NCBI RefSeq assembly: GCF_010183535.1
Contig: NC_071328.1
Coordinates: 4,030,001-4,094,000 of the forward strand
Reading direction: 5' to 3'
From: Caenorhabditis remanei
Lineage: Eukaryota; Nematoda; Chromadorea; Rhabditida; Rhabditidae
Length of the DNA: 64,000 nt
Shown: one piece after another, positions 10,271 to 21,255 of the stretch
Numbering within the stretch: the first letter of the stretch is position 1
Layout of the letters: each line of letters begins with the position of its first letter
Notes under the pieces: generated by a model
The model's database searches: none
Told to the model about the DNA's origin: nothing
Seen by the model: only the letters and a program-made list of their open reading frames with translations
Translations under genes and position numbers: made by a program

Positions 10271-12056
10271 TTAAGAGGCACTATCTGTAAGAGTGAGAAT
10301 GTTTGTGTTGCGCCTTGGCACAGTTGCAAAAAGTTGTTTCAATCCGAACTCTTTTTACAGCATATATACCCCTATGGTAGTGATTTACAAAAAATATGTC
10401 ACCAGTCCCCTATGACGTCATCATAGGAAAATATGACCAATAATTGACTTTTCACCCAAAAATGCATAAAAATTTCAATTTTCCAGATAACTTTCTGAAA
10501 CTTTCGGTACATGTTTAGAGTGTTTTTGACTACACCTACACAGATTTTTAGCCCCCCAGACACCCCAGAAACAATTCAATTGAATTTTATTTTCATGTTT
10601 TTTCCACTTTTCTCGAAAAATCCCTCTAGAAGTCATAAAATTTCAAATCGTATTCGTATTCCCCGCAAAAAGTTCTATTAGGACCAATTAAAATCATAAA
10701 AAGTTAGGTGGACCATTTTGAGATTTTTCGATTTTTTCAAAAATCACATAAGGGTCCCCCCTTATGAAAAAAAATTTTTCACGAAAAATTTGAAAAAAAA
10801 AATTGATCCGAAAACAATCAGAATATTGATAACACACATAAAATAAACCAATTCCAAGATTTTACACCTCAGAAATTGGTTTGAACAGATTTCGTATTTT
10901 TCTTCATCAAAATTTTTTCCCATTTTTTGAGGTTTTCATCAATTATTTGTACAGAAGCCATAAAATTTCAACTTATGTATCAAATTCCTGCAGTATTTAA
11001 CATACGATCCAATTGAAATCATCAAAAATTAGGTGGACCATTTTGAGATATTTTCATTTAATTTGAAAATCACATAAGGGTCCCCCCCATGGAAAGAAAA
11101 TTTTATCGAAAAAATAAGTCGACATTATTTTTATGCAAAAGCATTCAAAACTTTTTTACAAATGGTTTTGTAATATTTTATCAAAGCGCTGAACGTTTTT
11201 GCGTCAAAATGATGTCGAATTATTTTTTCGATAAAATTTTTTTTCCATGGGGGGGACCCTTATGTGATTTTCAAATTAAATGAAAATATCTCAAAATGGT
11301 CCACCTAATTTTTGATGATTTCAATTGGATCGTATGTTAAATACTGCAGGAATTTGATACATAAGTTGAAATTTTATGGCTTCTGTACAAATAATTGATG
11401 AAAACCTCAAAAAATGGGAAAAAATTTTGATGAAGAAAAATACGAAATCTGTTCAAACCAATTTCTGAGGTGTAAAATCTTGGAATTGGTTTATTTTATG
11501 TGTGTTATCAATATTCTGATTGTTTTCGGATCAATTTTTTTTTTCAAATTTTTCGTGAAAAATTTTTTTTCATAAGGGGGGACCCTTATGTGATTTTTGA
11601 AAAAATCGAAAAATCTCAAAATGGTCCACCTAACTTTTTATGATTTTAATTGGTCCTAATAGAACTTTTTGCGGGGAATACGAATACGATTTGAAATTTT
11701 ATGACTTCTAGAGGGATTTTTCGAGAAAAGTGGAAAAAACATGAAAATAAAATTCAATTGAATTGTTTCTGGGGTGTCTGGGGGGCTAAAAATCTGTGTA
11801 GGTGTAGTCAAAAACACTCTAAACATGTACCGAAAGTTTCAGAAAGTTATCTGGAAAATTGAAATTTTTATGCATTTTTGGGTGAAAAGTCAATTATTGG
11901 TCATATTTTCCTATGATGACGTCATAGGGGACTGGTGACATATTTTTTGTAAATCACTACCATAGGGGTATATATGCTGTAAAAAGAGTTCGGATTGAAA
12001 CAACTTTTTGCAACTGTGCCAAGAGGAATCCTCATCTTACAGACAACGCCTCTTAA
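10271..12056. mobile_element. 1.79 kb full-length palindrome inserted at TTAA
   Basis: Almost the whole element is one inverted repeat centred near 11165, with arms of about 850 bp. The ends read TTAAGAGGC and GCCTCTTAA. The intact sur-6 intron 4 at about 26332 shows the empty site with a single TTAA, so TTAA is the target duplication; this is the signature of piggyBac-type transposition. It has no transposase and is presumably mobilised in trans. Arm sequences are nearly identical, which suggests recent insertion or ongoing conversion. Transcription through it would give a long double-stranded hairpin. Confidence 0.88.
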
Positions 12057-12094
12057 TCTATTTTGTTTCAATAAGTCAACAAATCCTATTTCAG

Positions 12095-12785
12095 GAGCAA
12101 ATGTGAATGCACATGATATGGAACAGTGGACACCGTTACACGCGGCCGCATGTTGTGCTCATAATATGAGCCTCATATTAATATTGTAAAGATTCTTATT
12201 CAAGCCGGCGCCAATTTGTTAGCAGTTAATGCCGAAGGAAACATGCCATACGATATTTGTGATCATGAGGAGACATTGGATGTGATTGAGAGTGAAATGG
12301 CTGCAAGAGGAATCACACAATCGTATATTGATGAGATGAGAGGTGCTCCGGAGAAGGCGATGTTGGATGATATGAAGATGTTTCATCAACAAAGAAGAGA
12401 ACTTGACGTTCGAGCTCCAGATGGGTCTACTTACATGAGTTTTTAGAAATTTATGTATTTAGAAAACAGTAAACCCTTTCAGCTCCACGTGGCATCAGCC
12501 AATGGGTATTACGATGTGGCCGCCTTCTTGTTGACTTGTTCTGTATCCCCTCTGATCCGAGACAATGATTTCTGGCAGCCAGTACACGCTGCTGCTTGTT
12601 GGGCCCAGCCTGATCTCATCGAACTGCTTTGCCAATACGGAGGAGATATTCATGCGAAGACGAAGAATGGAAAAACGCCAATAGAATTATGTGAAGACTT
12701 GTCAACAAAGCAAGTGATCGCAACACTGGTCCAATCAGAAGCTCGACGTCGACGACTGGCATTCGGAGCTCGTGATTCGATTTCT
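12095..12785 (+). pseudogene. PPP1R16/MYPT3-type ankyrin-repeat fragment (PP1 regulatory subunit)
   Basis: The reading shows ankyrin repeats and the linker typical of PPP1R16 proteins: GANVNAHDMEQWTPLHAAAC, then GANLLAVNAEGNMPYDICDH, then RGITQSYIDEMRGAPEKAML, then HVASANGYYDVAAFLL and QPVHAAACWAQPDLIELL. The N-terminal PP1-docking part and the C-terminus are absent. A 14-bp insertion near 12165 shifts the frame, and the expected splice donor near 12434 (after TCTACTTAC) no longer has GT. Entry is from a TTTCAG acceptor that belongs to the sur-6 intron copy, and the phase does not match sur-6 exon 4. It is a captured or recombined fragment; the parent gene is not in the window. Confidence 0.8.
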
Positions 12786-13093
12786 CAAAGAGATCAAAGC
12801 GTAAGTGTTCGAAGAAAACGTTTCAATAAAAATGTGCAATTCCAGGGGAAATACGTGAAAGGAGTTCGATCGAGGGAGTACAACGTGTGTTCAACATTCA
12901 AATCTCATGAACCTGAATTTGATTACCTGAAGTCGTTGGAGGGTGGTGATGGAAGTGGACGAACCAGCAGTTGCGGCAACGACATCCCAAAATGAGCAGC
13001 AGGAGGTGCAGCAGAATGACGTCGATATGGACACCTCCGGGGGATCAATCGAGCCGATGTGCACACTGAAGGTAAGCCTAATCCCTGCTGAAA
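12786..13093 (+). pseudogene. Scrambled sur-6 pieces (exon 3 part, then exon 1 part)
   Basis: About 12786-12945 matches 25796-25955 of sur-6: the end of exon 2, the whole intron 2 read as if coding, and the start of exon 3. It joins directly to about 12950-13093, which matches exon 1 (25467-25685) with an internal gap and even includes the exon 1 splice donor. The order is reversed relative to the gene (exon 3 before exon 1), so this is not a simple duplicate. It is fused in frame to the end of the ankyrin fragment, giving an open frame from 12453 to 12995. Confidence 0.8.
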
Positions 13094-13314
13094 AGTTTAA
13101 AAATGTTTCATAAATTTGATAATTTTCACCTGTATATTCACCTGTAATCCGTGAATCCTATTTACTGTATTGGTGTCGGAAAAAAAGCAGTTGTTAAAGG
13201 CACGAACACATTGATTCATCCAAGGGCAGATGTTAAGTCGATATATTCTGCAGTTTTCTGTAAAGAATAGAAAAACAACTTTATTCACATGTTATGATAG
13301 GATTATGACATTGT

Positions 13315-13330
13315 GGCCCTAAAGAGGGCC
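13315..13330 (-). other. Replication-dependent histone 3' stem-loop
   Basis: Minus-strand GGCCCTCTTTAGGGCC forms a six-base stem with a four-base loop. It is preceded by CCAAC and followed by ACAA, about 52 nt after the H3 stop codon. This is the SLBP-binding element that replaces polyadenylation in replication-dependent histone mRNAs and fits the nematode form. Confidence 0.85.
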
Positions 13331-13382
13331 GTTGGGTTCGGTTATTGGTTGAGATCAAGTTTGCTCGAATACCAAAAGGTAT

Positions 13383-14282
<900 letters not shown>

Positions 14283-14482
14283 AACTTGAAAATCAAAATC
14301 TGGCGGGTTTGATCTTTTGGCGGGTTTGATCTCCAAAATGTTTTGATGAAAAATATCAAAACTAAAAAGCGGTTTTTGTATTCAATGTGGATCTTTTTCA
14401 AAATTCATACTCTAGAATCAAATTTACAGAAGCAGATTCGCTTGCAGATTCTTCTTCCCTATTACTTATAAACTTTTTTCAG

Positions 14483-15463
14483 ATGGCTCGTACTCTGTCT
14501 CGCCTGGTCCTTAGCCGCTAATTTGAAGTGGGGAGCCGAATCGATCGCCGCATTATCGCCATATTTTCATGCAATGTGCTGGGGAGTTCCCGCCGTCTTA
14601 TCAGTCTCCGTTCTCGTCACAAACTCTGTCGATGGAGACGTTTTCACTGGAATTTGTTCAGTTGGAAATCTCAATCCCTCCGCTCTTGTCTACTTCTTCT
14701 TTACGCCAATCGTTGTCTCGTTGGGTGAGTTTACTTGTCTAGATAAGGCAGTGAATGGCAAATCGAATTGTGTTCTATCGTTATTTATGCTCGTTTTACT
14801 ACTAAAGAGGAAAAAACGTTCTTTTTTGCAGCACTCGGAGCAGTTCTTCTCATCTGTGGCATTTGGTCGATGATCCGAATTCGAAGTTATATCAAGTTAC
14901 AGCATGCAGACGTTGAGAGGAATATTAGCAAGTTGGAGAAGTTGATGTTAAGGTGAATATTGCTACGTGGCATGTCGATTTACGAAACGGCATTTTGCTG
15001 AAATCTCCAAGTTCAAACAATCAAAACAAAAATAATATTTTTCCTTTCAGAATCGGAGCATTCGCCATCATGTACTCCCTTCCAACCGCCATGAACGCCG
15101 CGATCATGTGGTATCAGGCGGTGAATATGCCAGCGTGGCTAGAAGGATGGCTCCACCATCGATGCATTCGACTGCAAGATCGAGAGCTCTTCGGCTTCAC
15201 ATATCCCATCGACGAGTGTCCGATGGATCCGAAAGTGGCGGCTCCAGAGATAATTGTATTTCTTTTAAAGTGAGTATTCCTTTTCAAATAATCTCCCTGA
15301 TTCCCCTATTTTCAGATGTGTATCTCAACTGGTTGTTGGCATAACCTGTGCAATTTGGGTTGTCTCATCGAAAACGTTATCGAGCTATCATAAAGCGTAC
15401 CTGGCGCTTTCTTCCAGGTCACCTCCTGTTCCTAATCATGTTGATCAGGTTAATATGAGGTGA
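14483..15463 (+). pseudogene. Frizzled-type Wnt receptor, 3' half only
   Basis: Four in-phase exons (14483-14724, 14832-14952, 15051-15269, 15316-15463) encode about 242 residues. They match the second half of a Frizzled seven-pass domain: WLVLCLAWSLAANLKWGAES, GVPAVLSVSVLVTNSVDGDV, FTGICSVGN, IRIRSYIKLQ, and a sixth/seventh membrane segment. The Dishevelled-binding KTxxxW motif reads KTLSSY, with tyrosine for tryptophan. The signal peptide, cysteine-rich Wnt-binding domain and first membrane segments are absent; upstream is a MITE and then the histone gene. All four exons are open and their splice sites are good, so the break is recent or the gene has been rearranged. The C-terminus is short (SRSPPVPNHVDQVNMR), or a further exon follows a possible donor after DQ. 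Confidence 0.75.
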
Positions 15464-16516
15464 TATTCCGTTGCTATTTTAACATTTTTTCCTGTAATAT
15501 TATTATTTTAATGTGTTTTTATTCCCTTTCTCCCCTTCCCCAACAACCCAAAACTTTTCATTCCGCTCCTCTTCTTGTAACTTTTCTCTCATCTTTTTGC
15601 TCCTCCGCGCCCATCGCCCCCTTCTTCCAACACCGCCAGAATCATTCCCCAGACCATGATCCATCTTTGTGTCTGCTCTCTCTATTGTTTTTTTCAATTT
15701 TTAAATTTTGAATTGAATTCAATGAATAGTTTATCTTGTATTAGTTTTGATGGAGCGCGTACCCCCGAACCGGCCGGCCCGATTTTCAGTACCAAAAGTG
15801 CTTAAAAAAAAGCTATACGCAAATTGCATATTTAGTGAAAGGAAGGAACAAAAAAGTGCATGGATTGATAACGTGAGGAGGTCGATCTAATAGGACATTG
15901 AATAGCCGCCTATTTGAGTGAGAGATTATGGATATGTGCCTTGGGATATTCTATGCATCGACAAACACAGAGCAATCGAGCATTCAAAATATCATAAGAG
16001 TAGAATGAAACAACTTTCAAATGTTATACTCAAGAAAAGTCTACAAGTGAGAGTCTATTCGATAATTGGTCATCGAAAAAGAGTCTTGAAAACAAAAATT
16101 GGGATAATCATAAAAAATTTCAAAGAGTTTTTAAATGATGAGGTCTCACTGAGTAATTTCCTTGAATGTTGGATTTGTTGTGTGTAGATTGATGAACTTG
16201 GATAATTAAACCATTTTATATAACGATAAAGTAACAAATACAGGTAAAACAGTACATGTAAGAAAGGTATTACAGTAGGAAAGAAAACATGGAAGGAAAG
16301 AAATAAGAATGGTTCTATTGTTACAAAGTAAAGAGGAGAGAATGAGTAGGACTCAATCGTCCTTTTCAAGAAAGAGCGGTAGAGACAAAGCGTCCTTGGT
16401 TATTAAATTATTTTCGATTGATAAAAATGATGTCGATGTTGATCTTATAATTGAGGATAAAGTAAAATAGATTACATAATTATACGAAAAAGAAAGATAC
16501 CCGAATCGGGTTCATT
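15464..16516. other. Intergenic stretch, no gene seen
   Basis: About 15500-15700 is pyrimidine-rich. Near 15855 there is a short sequence (GTGCATGGATTGATAACG) that recurs at about 17820, just upstream of the F-box gene, marking a duplication border or small dispersed repeat. The rest is AT-rich with only short, unconvincing frames. Confidence 0.4.
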
Positions 16517-17677
16517 TCACGCATCCTCAGAATGCCGTCGTTGATGCCAAACAAAGAAAAGAAACATTCTTACACAAGGCATGAATCGAATTGTTGCCAG
16601 CAATCCATCATGTCTTTCGAAATCGATTCCATCTGAACAATCTTCAGGTGTGTCGTTTGGGAGTAAGCTTAAAAATTAGTTTTTGCGAAATAAAATCATG
16701 AATAAAATGATCAAACTCACTCTTTATCATAAGTATAGCATTTGTCTCGTTTTGATGGATCCCATGGTTTTGCATTGAACTCAGAAATAAAACGATCTTT
16801 ATTTATAACATCTTCAGATATTCCTTGAATCTTAGCTACAGTAAGTCTCATATTGTTTCCATCTCTCCAATGTTTTATAAATTGAAAAATTGATTCAATA
16901 TCAAGGTTAGACCTAAACACCACCATGTAATTCACATCCATTCTGAGAAGATGCTCTCTTTTAACACATTTCCCATATTTTAGATACAATCTGTCTGTTT
17001 GAAGAAAACTCAGATTTGGATCCATCGGTCCTTCAACTTTCGATCTCATTTGAAATTCAGGAACTGTAATTTTCAAATTATTGAAGAAAACTGATAACTG
17101 CTCCGAAGACACGGTATCGGAAACAATTTCTATTTTCTGAAGTGATTTCATGCATGGTTCACTCATGAATCCTTTCAGATCACTGATCACTTTAAAATCC
17201 AACATTAATTCATCTAAAGTTCCTCGTATTAAGTCCAAAAAGTAGTTGATTATCTTGAATCCACTGTTCATATTACTAGTGTAAAGAACACAGGCATCAT
17301 CGGTGTCAATAGATCTGAAAAATTTCTAAAAATGTTTGCCACTTTGAGACATTAAAACGGTACCTGAAATAGTGTTTGACTCCATCTATAGTCCCTGTAA
17401 ATCTTCTCCCTTCACTTCGAGCCCGACGCGGAGCAGGTTGGAATGGAATCGATATAAATTGTTTTATCGTATTCCCTAATTGGAACACGGGACCTTTTGG
17501 ATCATGTTCTTCTGTAGAAATCCTCTTCAAGGAATCAGGAAAACGTACTTGTTTGATTATATTCCTTGTCCTTTTTGAGCAAAATGAAAGAGAAATCACT
17601 TCGATCGGATTCATTGAAGTGATGATTCGAGAGTAGGCAAGGTATGGGAGATTGAATAATTTCATTGTATTGGACAC
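16517..17677 (-). CDS. F-box / FBA_2 protein (F-box B-like)
   Basis: Three minus-strand exons join in phase: 17364-17677, 16721-17314 and 16517-16667, giving 352 residues. Residues about 5-45 are the F-box (LFNLPYLAYSRIITSMNPIE, then SLSFCSKRTRNIIK). The remainder is the FBA_2 region, including a long second exon with FQFIKHWRDGNNMRL, and it ends with DFERHDGLLATI and a LFFVWHQRR tail typical of the family. Such proteins are Skp1-binding adaptors of SCF ubiquitin ligases with rapidly evolving substrate regions; the substrate is unknown. A start at MSNTMKLF is used here; MKLF four residues later matches the paralogue at 250. It has no internal stops or bad junctions and is probably functional. 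Confidence 0.87.
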
Positions 17678-18953
17678 TTCGAATATGGAGAGCTGTAAAC
17701 AGAACGTTTTTCTGGAATTGATTACGATGAAAACGCTCTACGCATATTGAATATCTAGTGAATCTTTTATAAATCCTCATTTGAAATGACAAAGGAAATA
17801 AAGAATTCAAAAAAAAGAAGTGCATGGATCGATAACGCGAGGAGGTGAAAGTGGAGCTAATTTTATGAAAAATAGGATTCAGAATTCAGAAAAGCAACAA
17901 TATCTATTGTGGATACGTCAGGAGTTTCAAAAGTTCTCTCAAGAAAGAATTCGAGAGTTCAATTGTAGCAGAAAATGTGGAATGCAAGTATTGATTGTGT
18001 AGTACACAGTGTTGGACAGTAAGAGGCAGAAGATGGGCATCTGGTACACTGGGAAGACAAGACTGTGGTGGGTAGAGAGCGTAGAATTAGGGAGACTCAA
18101 AAATGAGGCGAAGTAACATTATATATTGAAAACGGTAGTCGGAAGTTAAATTTGAACATGACAAATTTAAGGAAATTGTTTTCTAGTCATCACTGAAAAC
18201 AAATTTTGTCGTTGTCTTCATACAAAATTGCATTAAATACCACCAAAATTCAAAAAATTTCTGAACGTTTTACACGGAAATCGGAAGTCGGAATTAAATT
18301 TTCATGACGGGATTCGGAACTCGGCAGTAACCGATTGCTTTGAAGTTGGTCGGCTTCAGCTCGGAGGTTGGTCGTATTCTGGATCAGACCGCTATTACCA
18401 TTCCTTTACCTTGCCGGTAAAAAGTGCCCCAAACTTCATATCAAGACTGTACCATCTTCAGGTCAAAAGATGACCTAGATCCGACGTGAAGTCTGAAATC
18501 GTTTAACTTTCGGCCAGAGGGTGAGCAAGATCCCATCTTAAGCCGAATCAACTTCCGACCTGAAGTTGCAACAAAACTGCAGAGAAGAAAACCTAATCTT
18601 TCTCGACCGCCAGACCACAAGGGCAAAAATTGAATAAATATTCGGAATAATCGGTTTTCCACCTTTCCAATGATCTTGGACACGTCCCGTATCTCCAGAC
18701 TTACGATCTTCCCTAGTCACTTATTCCTGAGATTGCTTGAATAGGAACACATTCCGCCTGCCTATCCGCACGTGAAATAAATAGAAAAATAAAGTTGTCG
18801 AAGATGATAATGAAACGTTTGACGTGTACAATGCTCTATTTCGAATAAAAAAGAGAAACCGTTTTAATCGGAAAATCAAAAACATTCACTTATTTCCTAG
18901 TTTACAAAGGTAGTTTTACTTCCAACATGGTGAGTTTTCCTCTGGAATTTAGC
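17678..18953. other. Duplicate of the 251-1243 region, ending in a truncated orphan-gene start
   Basis: Diverged copy of 251-1243, including the GTTGGACAGTAAGAGGCAGA stretch. It ends with the ATG and first splice donor of the orphan gene (ATG at 18927, matching 1209). At about 18953 the match stops and sequence homologous to 6838 onward begins. Between 18300 and 18720 it holds GC-richer DNA not in the other copy. No intact gene. Confidence 0.6.
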
Positions 18954-19033
18954 ATATTAGGAGACGGAAAAGTGGGAACACTTCTCGCAAAAATGAGAAC
19001 AAAAATAGCAGAAACGAGAACAAGACACTTCAT
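18954..19033 (-). pseudogene. Truncated start of the saposin-like gene
   Basis: Minus-strand ATG at 19031-19033 followed by a signal-peptide coding stretch nearly identical to codons 1-25 of the gene at 6922. It then stops at the duplication junction; no cysteine of the SapB domain is present. The promoter DNA upstream (to about 19490) is also duplicated, so it may still be transcribed. Downstream, the transcript would run into the orphan-gene start in antisense. Confidence 0.75.
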
Positions 19034-19926
19034 TCAAACGGTGCGATTGGTGTCAAATGATTGAGGAAACACTTTTTTTTTCAGTAGCCTTTCCTCTCTC
19101 TCTTTCTCTCTTTTACTCGTTGACGTCACTGACTTTATCAGTGCCAAAATGAGTTGGGAATTCACTAGACACCGAGAGCATTATCGTGCACATTTATGAG
19201 GTTTGCGGGTTTTTGGAAAGTGGAACGATCTGAGTCATTTCCCAGAGAAGAGATGGAAAACTCAATTTTAAATGTTTAGCTTTGGTTGATAAACTGAAAA
19301 TTGGCACGGCGGCAACTCCTACCGTAACCCAATCGGTCAACAGAGCGTACTATACCAAAGCTATTCGTAATACGCTGTCTTCCCCTTCAGTGACAAAATG
19401 AAGAAATCTGAGTTACTATAACTTTGAGACCACAATCCAAAAAACATCGATTTTCATCATACTTGCAAACCGAGCACGCGCGTAACTCGCGTGTACATGT
19501 ATTTAGTCGAAAAGGGGCATGAGGGTGTGAAAGCCGAAATACGTGAACTCTAGTTTACAGGAATTTTTTCACAGTATGTTTGAAAGTCCACGTCCCCCAC
19601 ATTCTTCATTTCTCATAAAACGTTTGTATTTCCGTGACGATTGAATTTTGCCTACGGACAATTCACGGTTGACCAAGCTGGTGTTGTTCACATTGTACAA
19701 GAAATGGTTGTATTTAAAACTAGCAAGCAAAACGAAGGAAAAAACGGAATTCTTGTTTTAATTTTTTCCAGAAACTTTTTTTCCGTCACCCAGCACTACA
19801 TCGACTACTCAATTGAAGAAAGAAACACAGAGAACATTGCAGATCTTTGTTATATAAAAAGTGAAAGTGTCAATCATTATTCTATCGTTTTACATAAGTG
19901 ATTAATCTAAAACATTTTAAAACACC

Positions 19927-20376
19927 GCCCTGGAGCTTGCTCTGACTCCGCCCCTTGGCTCAGCACCTTAGAAGTAGCGATTACCTCAAAACAGGGACGC
20001 CCTGGAGCTTGCTCTGACTCCGCCCCTTGGCTCAGCACCTTAGAAGTAGCGATTACCTCAAAACAGGGACGCCCTGGAGCTTGCTCTGACTCCGCCCTTT
20101 GGCTCAGCACCTTAGAAGTAGCGATTACCTCAAAACAGGGACGCCCTGGAGCTTGCTCTGACTCCGCCCCTTGGCTCAGCACCTTAGAAGTAGCGATTAC
20201 CTCAAAACAGGGACGCCCTGGAGCTTGCTCTGACTCCGCCCTTTGGCTCAGCACCTTAGAAGTAGCGATTACCTCAAAACAGGGACGCCCTGGAGCTTGC
20301 TCTGACTCCGCCCCTTGGCTCAGCACCTTAGAAGTAGCGATTACCTCAAAACAGGGACGCCCTGGAGCTTGCTCTC
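19927..20376. repeat. 72-bp minisatellite, about 6.3 copies
   Basis: Units begin GCCCTGGAGCTTGCTCTGAC and end CTCAAAACAGGGAC, nearly identical. A C/T difference (CGCCCCTTGG versus CGCCCTTTGG) alternates in copies 3-6, so growth was probably by dimers. Because 72 is divisible by three, the minus strand stays open for 139 codons as 24-residue repeats; I treat this as a side effect and not a gene. Confidence 0.9.
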
Positions 20377-20802
20377 ACGCCACCTGTAGGCTCAATCAAC
20401 TTTGAATTCACTTCAGCTAAGCCCTCGGTGGTTACAGCCCTGCTGCGTTCAAACTAATTTTTCCGCGGGGAAAAGGTTTCCGAAGTAGATATTTCTTTTC
20501 CTCGTTTTCCTCTGCGCCTTTGGAATAATCAGGGGCGACCTGCGCATTTCTTTGCAGGAATTCTAATAACAAATTTAGCTGTCCCTCCCAAAAATGCTCT
20601 GGCGGTTTGGGGTCATGTTTTCAATTGTCCTTTCTATCACTACAAATAAGTTTGAGAACTTCGAATTTTTCTACTGCCAACAAACCCTCTGGTTGATTCG
20701 ATCATTCGGGAGGGTTATATTTAATTACACGCTGTTAAAATACGAATTTTAAAAATGAAAAAGGCGTGAAGTTATTATAACCGTGGTTAAGAGATTATAA
20801 CG

Positions 20803-20873
20803 TGTCCACTTGGAGTAGTGGTTAGTGCTGACGGTGCGAATCAAGAGGTTCTTGGTTCGATTCCTGTCAAAAA
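20803..20873 (+). tRNA. tRNA-like sequence inside the 1.47 kb insertion
   Basis: Box A TGGAGTAGTGG (20811) and a perfect box B GGTTCGATTCC (20854) at tRNA spacing. It starts with TCCAC like the tRNA-like sequence at 4541. Acceptor and anticodon stems do not fold convincingly, so it is probably a tRNA-derived promoter, as in SINEs, rather than a tRNA gene. Confidence 0.4.
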
Positions 20874-20964
20874 CATGCGTGTTTTGTATGATGCTCAAAA
20901 TTGGCATCATACACCCTCATGCCCCTCGAAAAATACCCCAAGCCCCAAATCGGGGGGATACAGG

Positions 20965-21255
20965 CGCGCGTAACTCGCTTCAAACTCGATATTATGAGCT
21001 GAAAAATATACTAAAAATAGATCTATTCGAGTTCTATGTCAGTGACCTACTTCGGGCCGGATGACTAGTCGCTAATGTACCGCGAGCCGTGAAAAAATGC
21101 CAAAAACACGAAAATCTTCATAAATTTCTAGCCCGACCCGTGGTGCATTAGGCTCCGGCCCGAAGTAGGTCACTGACATAGAACTCGCCGAGATCTACGT
21201 TTCGGAAAACTTTTCAGCTCATAATATTGAGTTTGAAGAAAGTTACGCGCCGGCC
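20965..21255. repeat. MITE with TIRs beginning CGTAACTCGCTTCAAAC, copy B
   Basis: Duplicate of the element at 7373-7655. Its left terminal repeat carries the insertion at 19491, and its right end reads GTTTGAAGAAAGTTACGCG. The interior inverted pair (CGAAGTAGGTCACTGACATA) is conserved better than in copy A. Confidence 0.75.

Larger units (their letters stand above)
19491..20964. mobile_element. 1.47 kb insertion with 14-bp target duplication
   Basis: The 14-mer CGCGCGTAACTCGC stands at 19477-19490 and again at 20965-20978. The other duplicated copy (7373 onward) has the site once, so the insertion is 19491-20964. Near the ends are inverted 18-mers (CGAAAAGGGGCATGAGGGTG near 19510, its inverse near 20910). 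The interior holds an unrecognised open stretch (19641-19901, with AYGQFTVDQAG), the 72-bp minisatellite, and a tRNA-like box A/box B pair near the right end. A long target duplication plus internal RNA polymerase III boxes suggests retroposition (SINE-like), but the inverted ends do not fit that well; the class is unresolved. Confidence 0.7.

Noticed and set aside
19907..20326. 139-codon open frame of 24-residue repeats
   Set aside because: Explained by a 72-bp minisatellite whose unit is a multiple of three; no start context or flanking exons.
19927..20376. CRISPR-like array
   Set aside because: Units are contiguous without unique spacers, and this is a eukaryotic genome.
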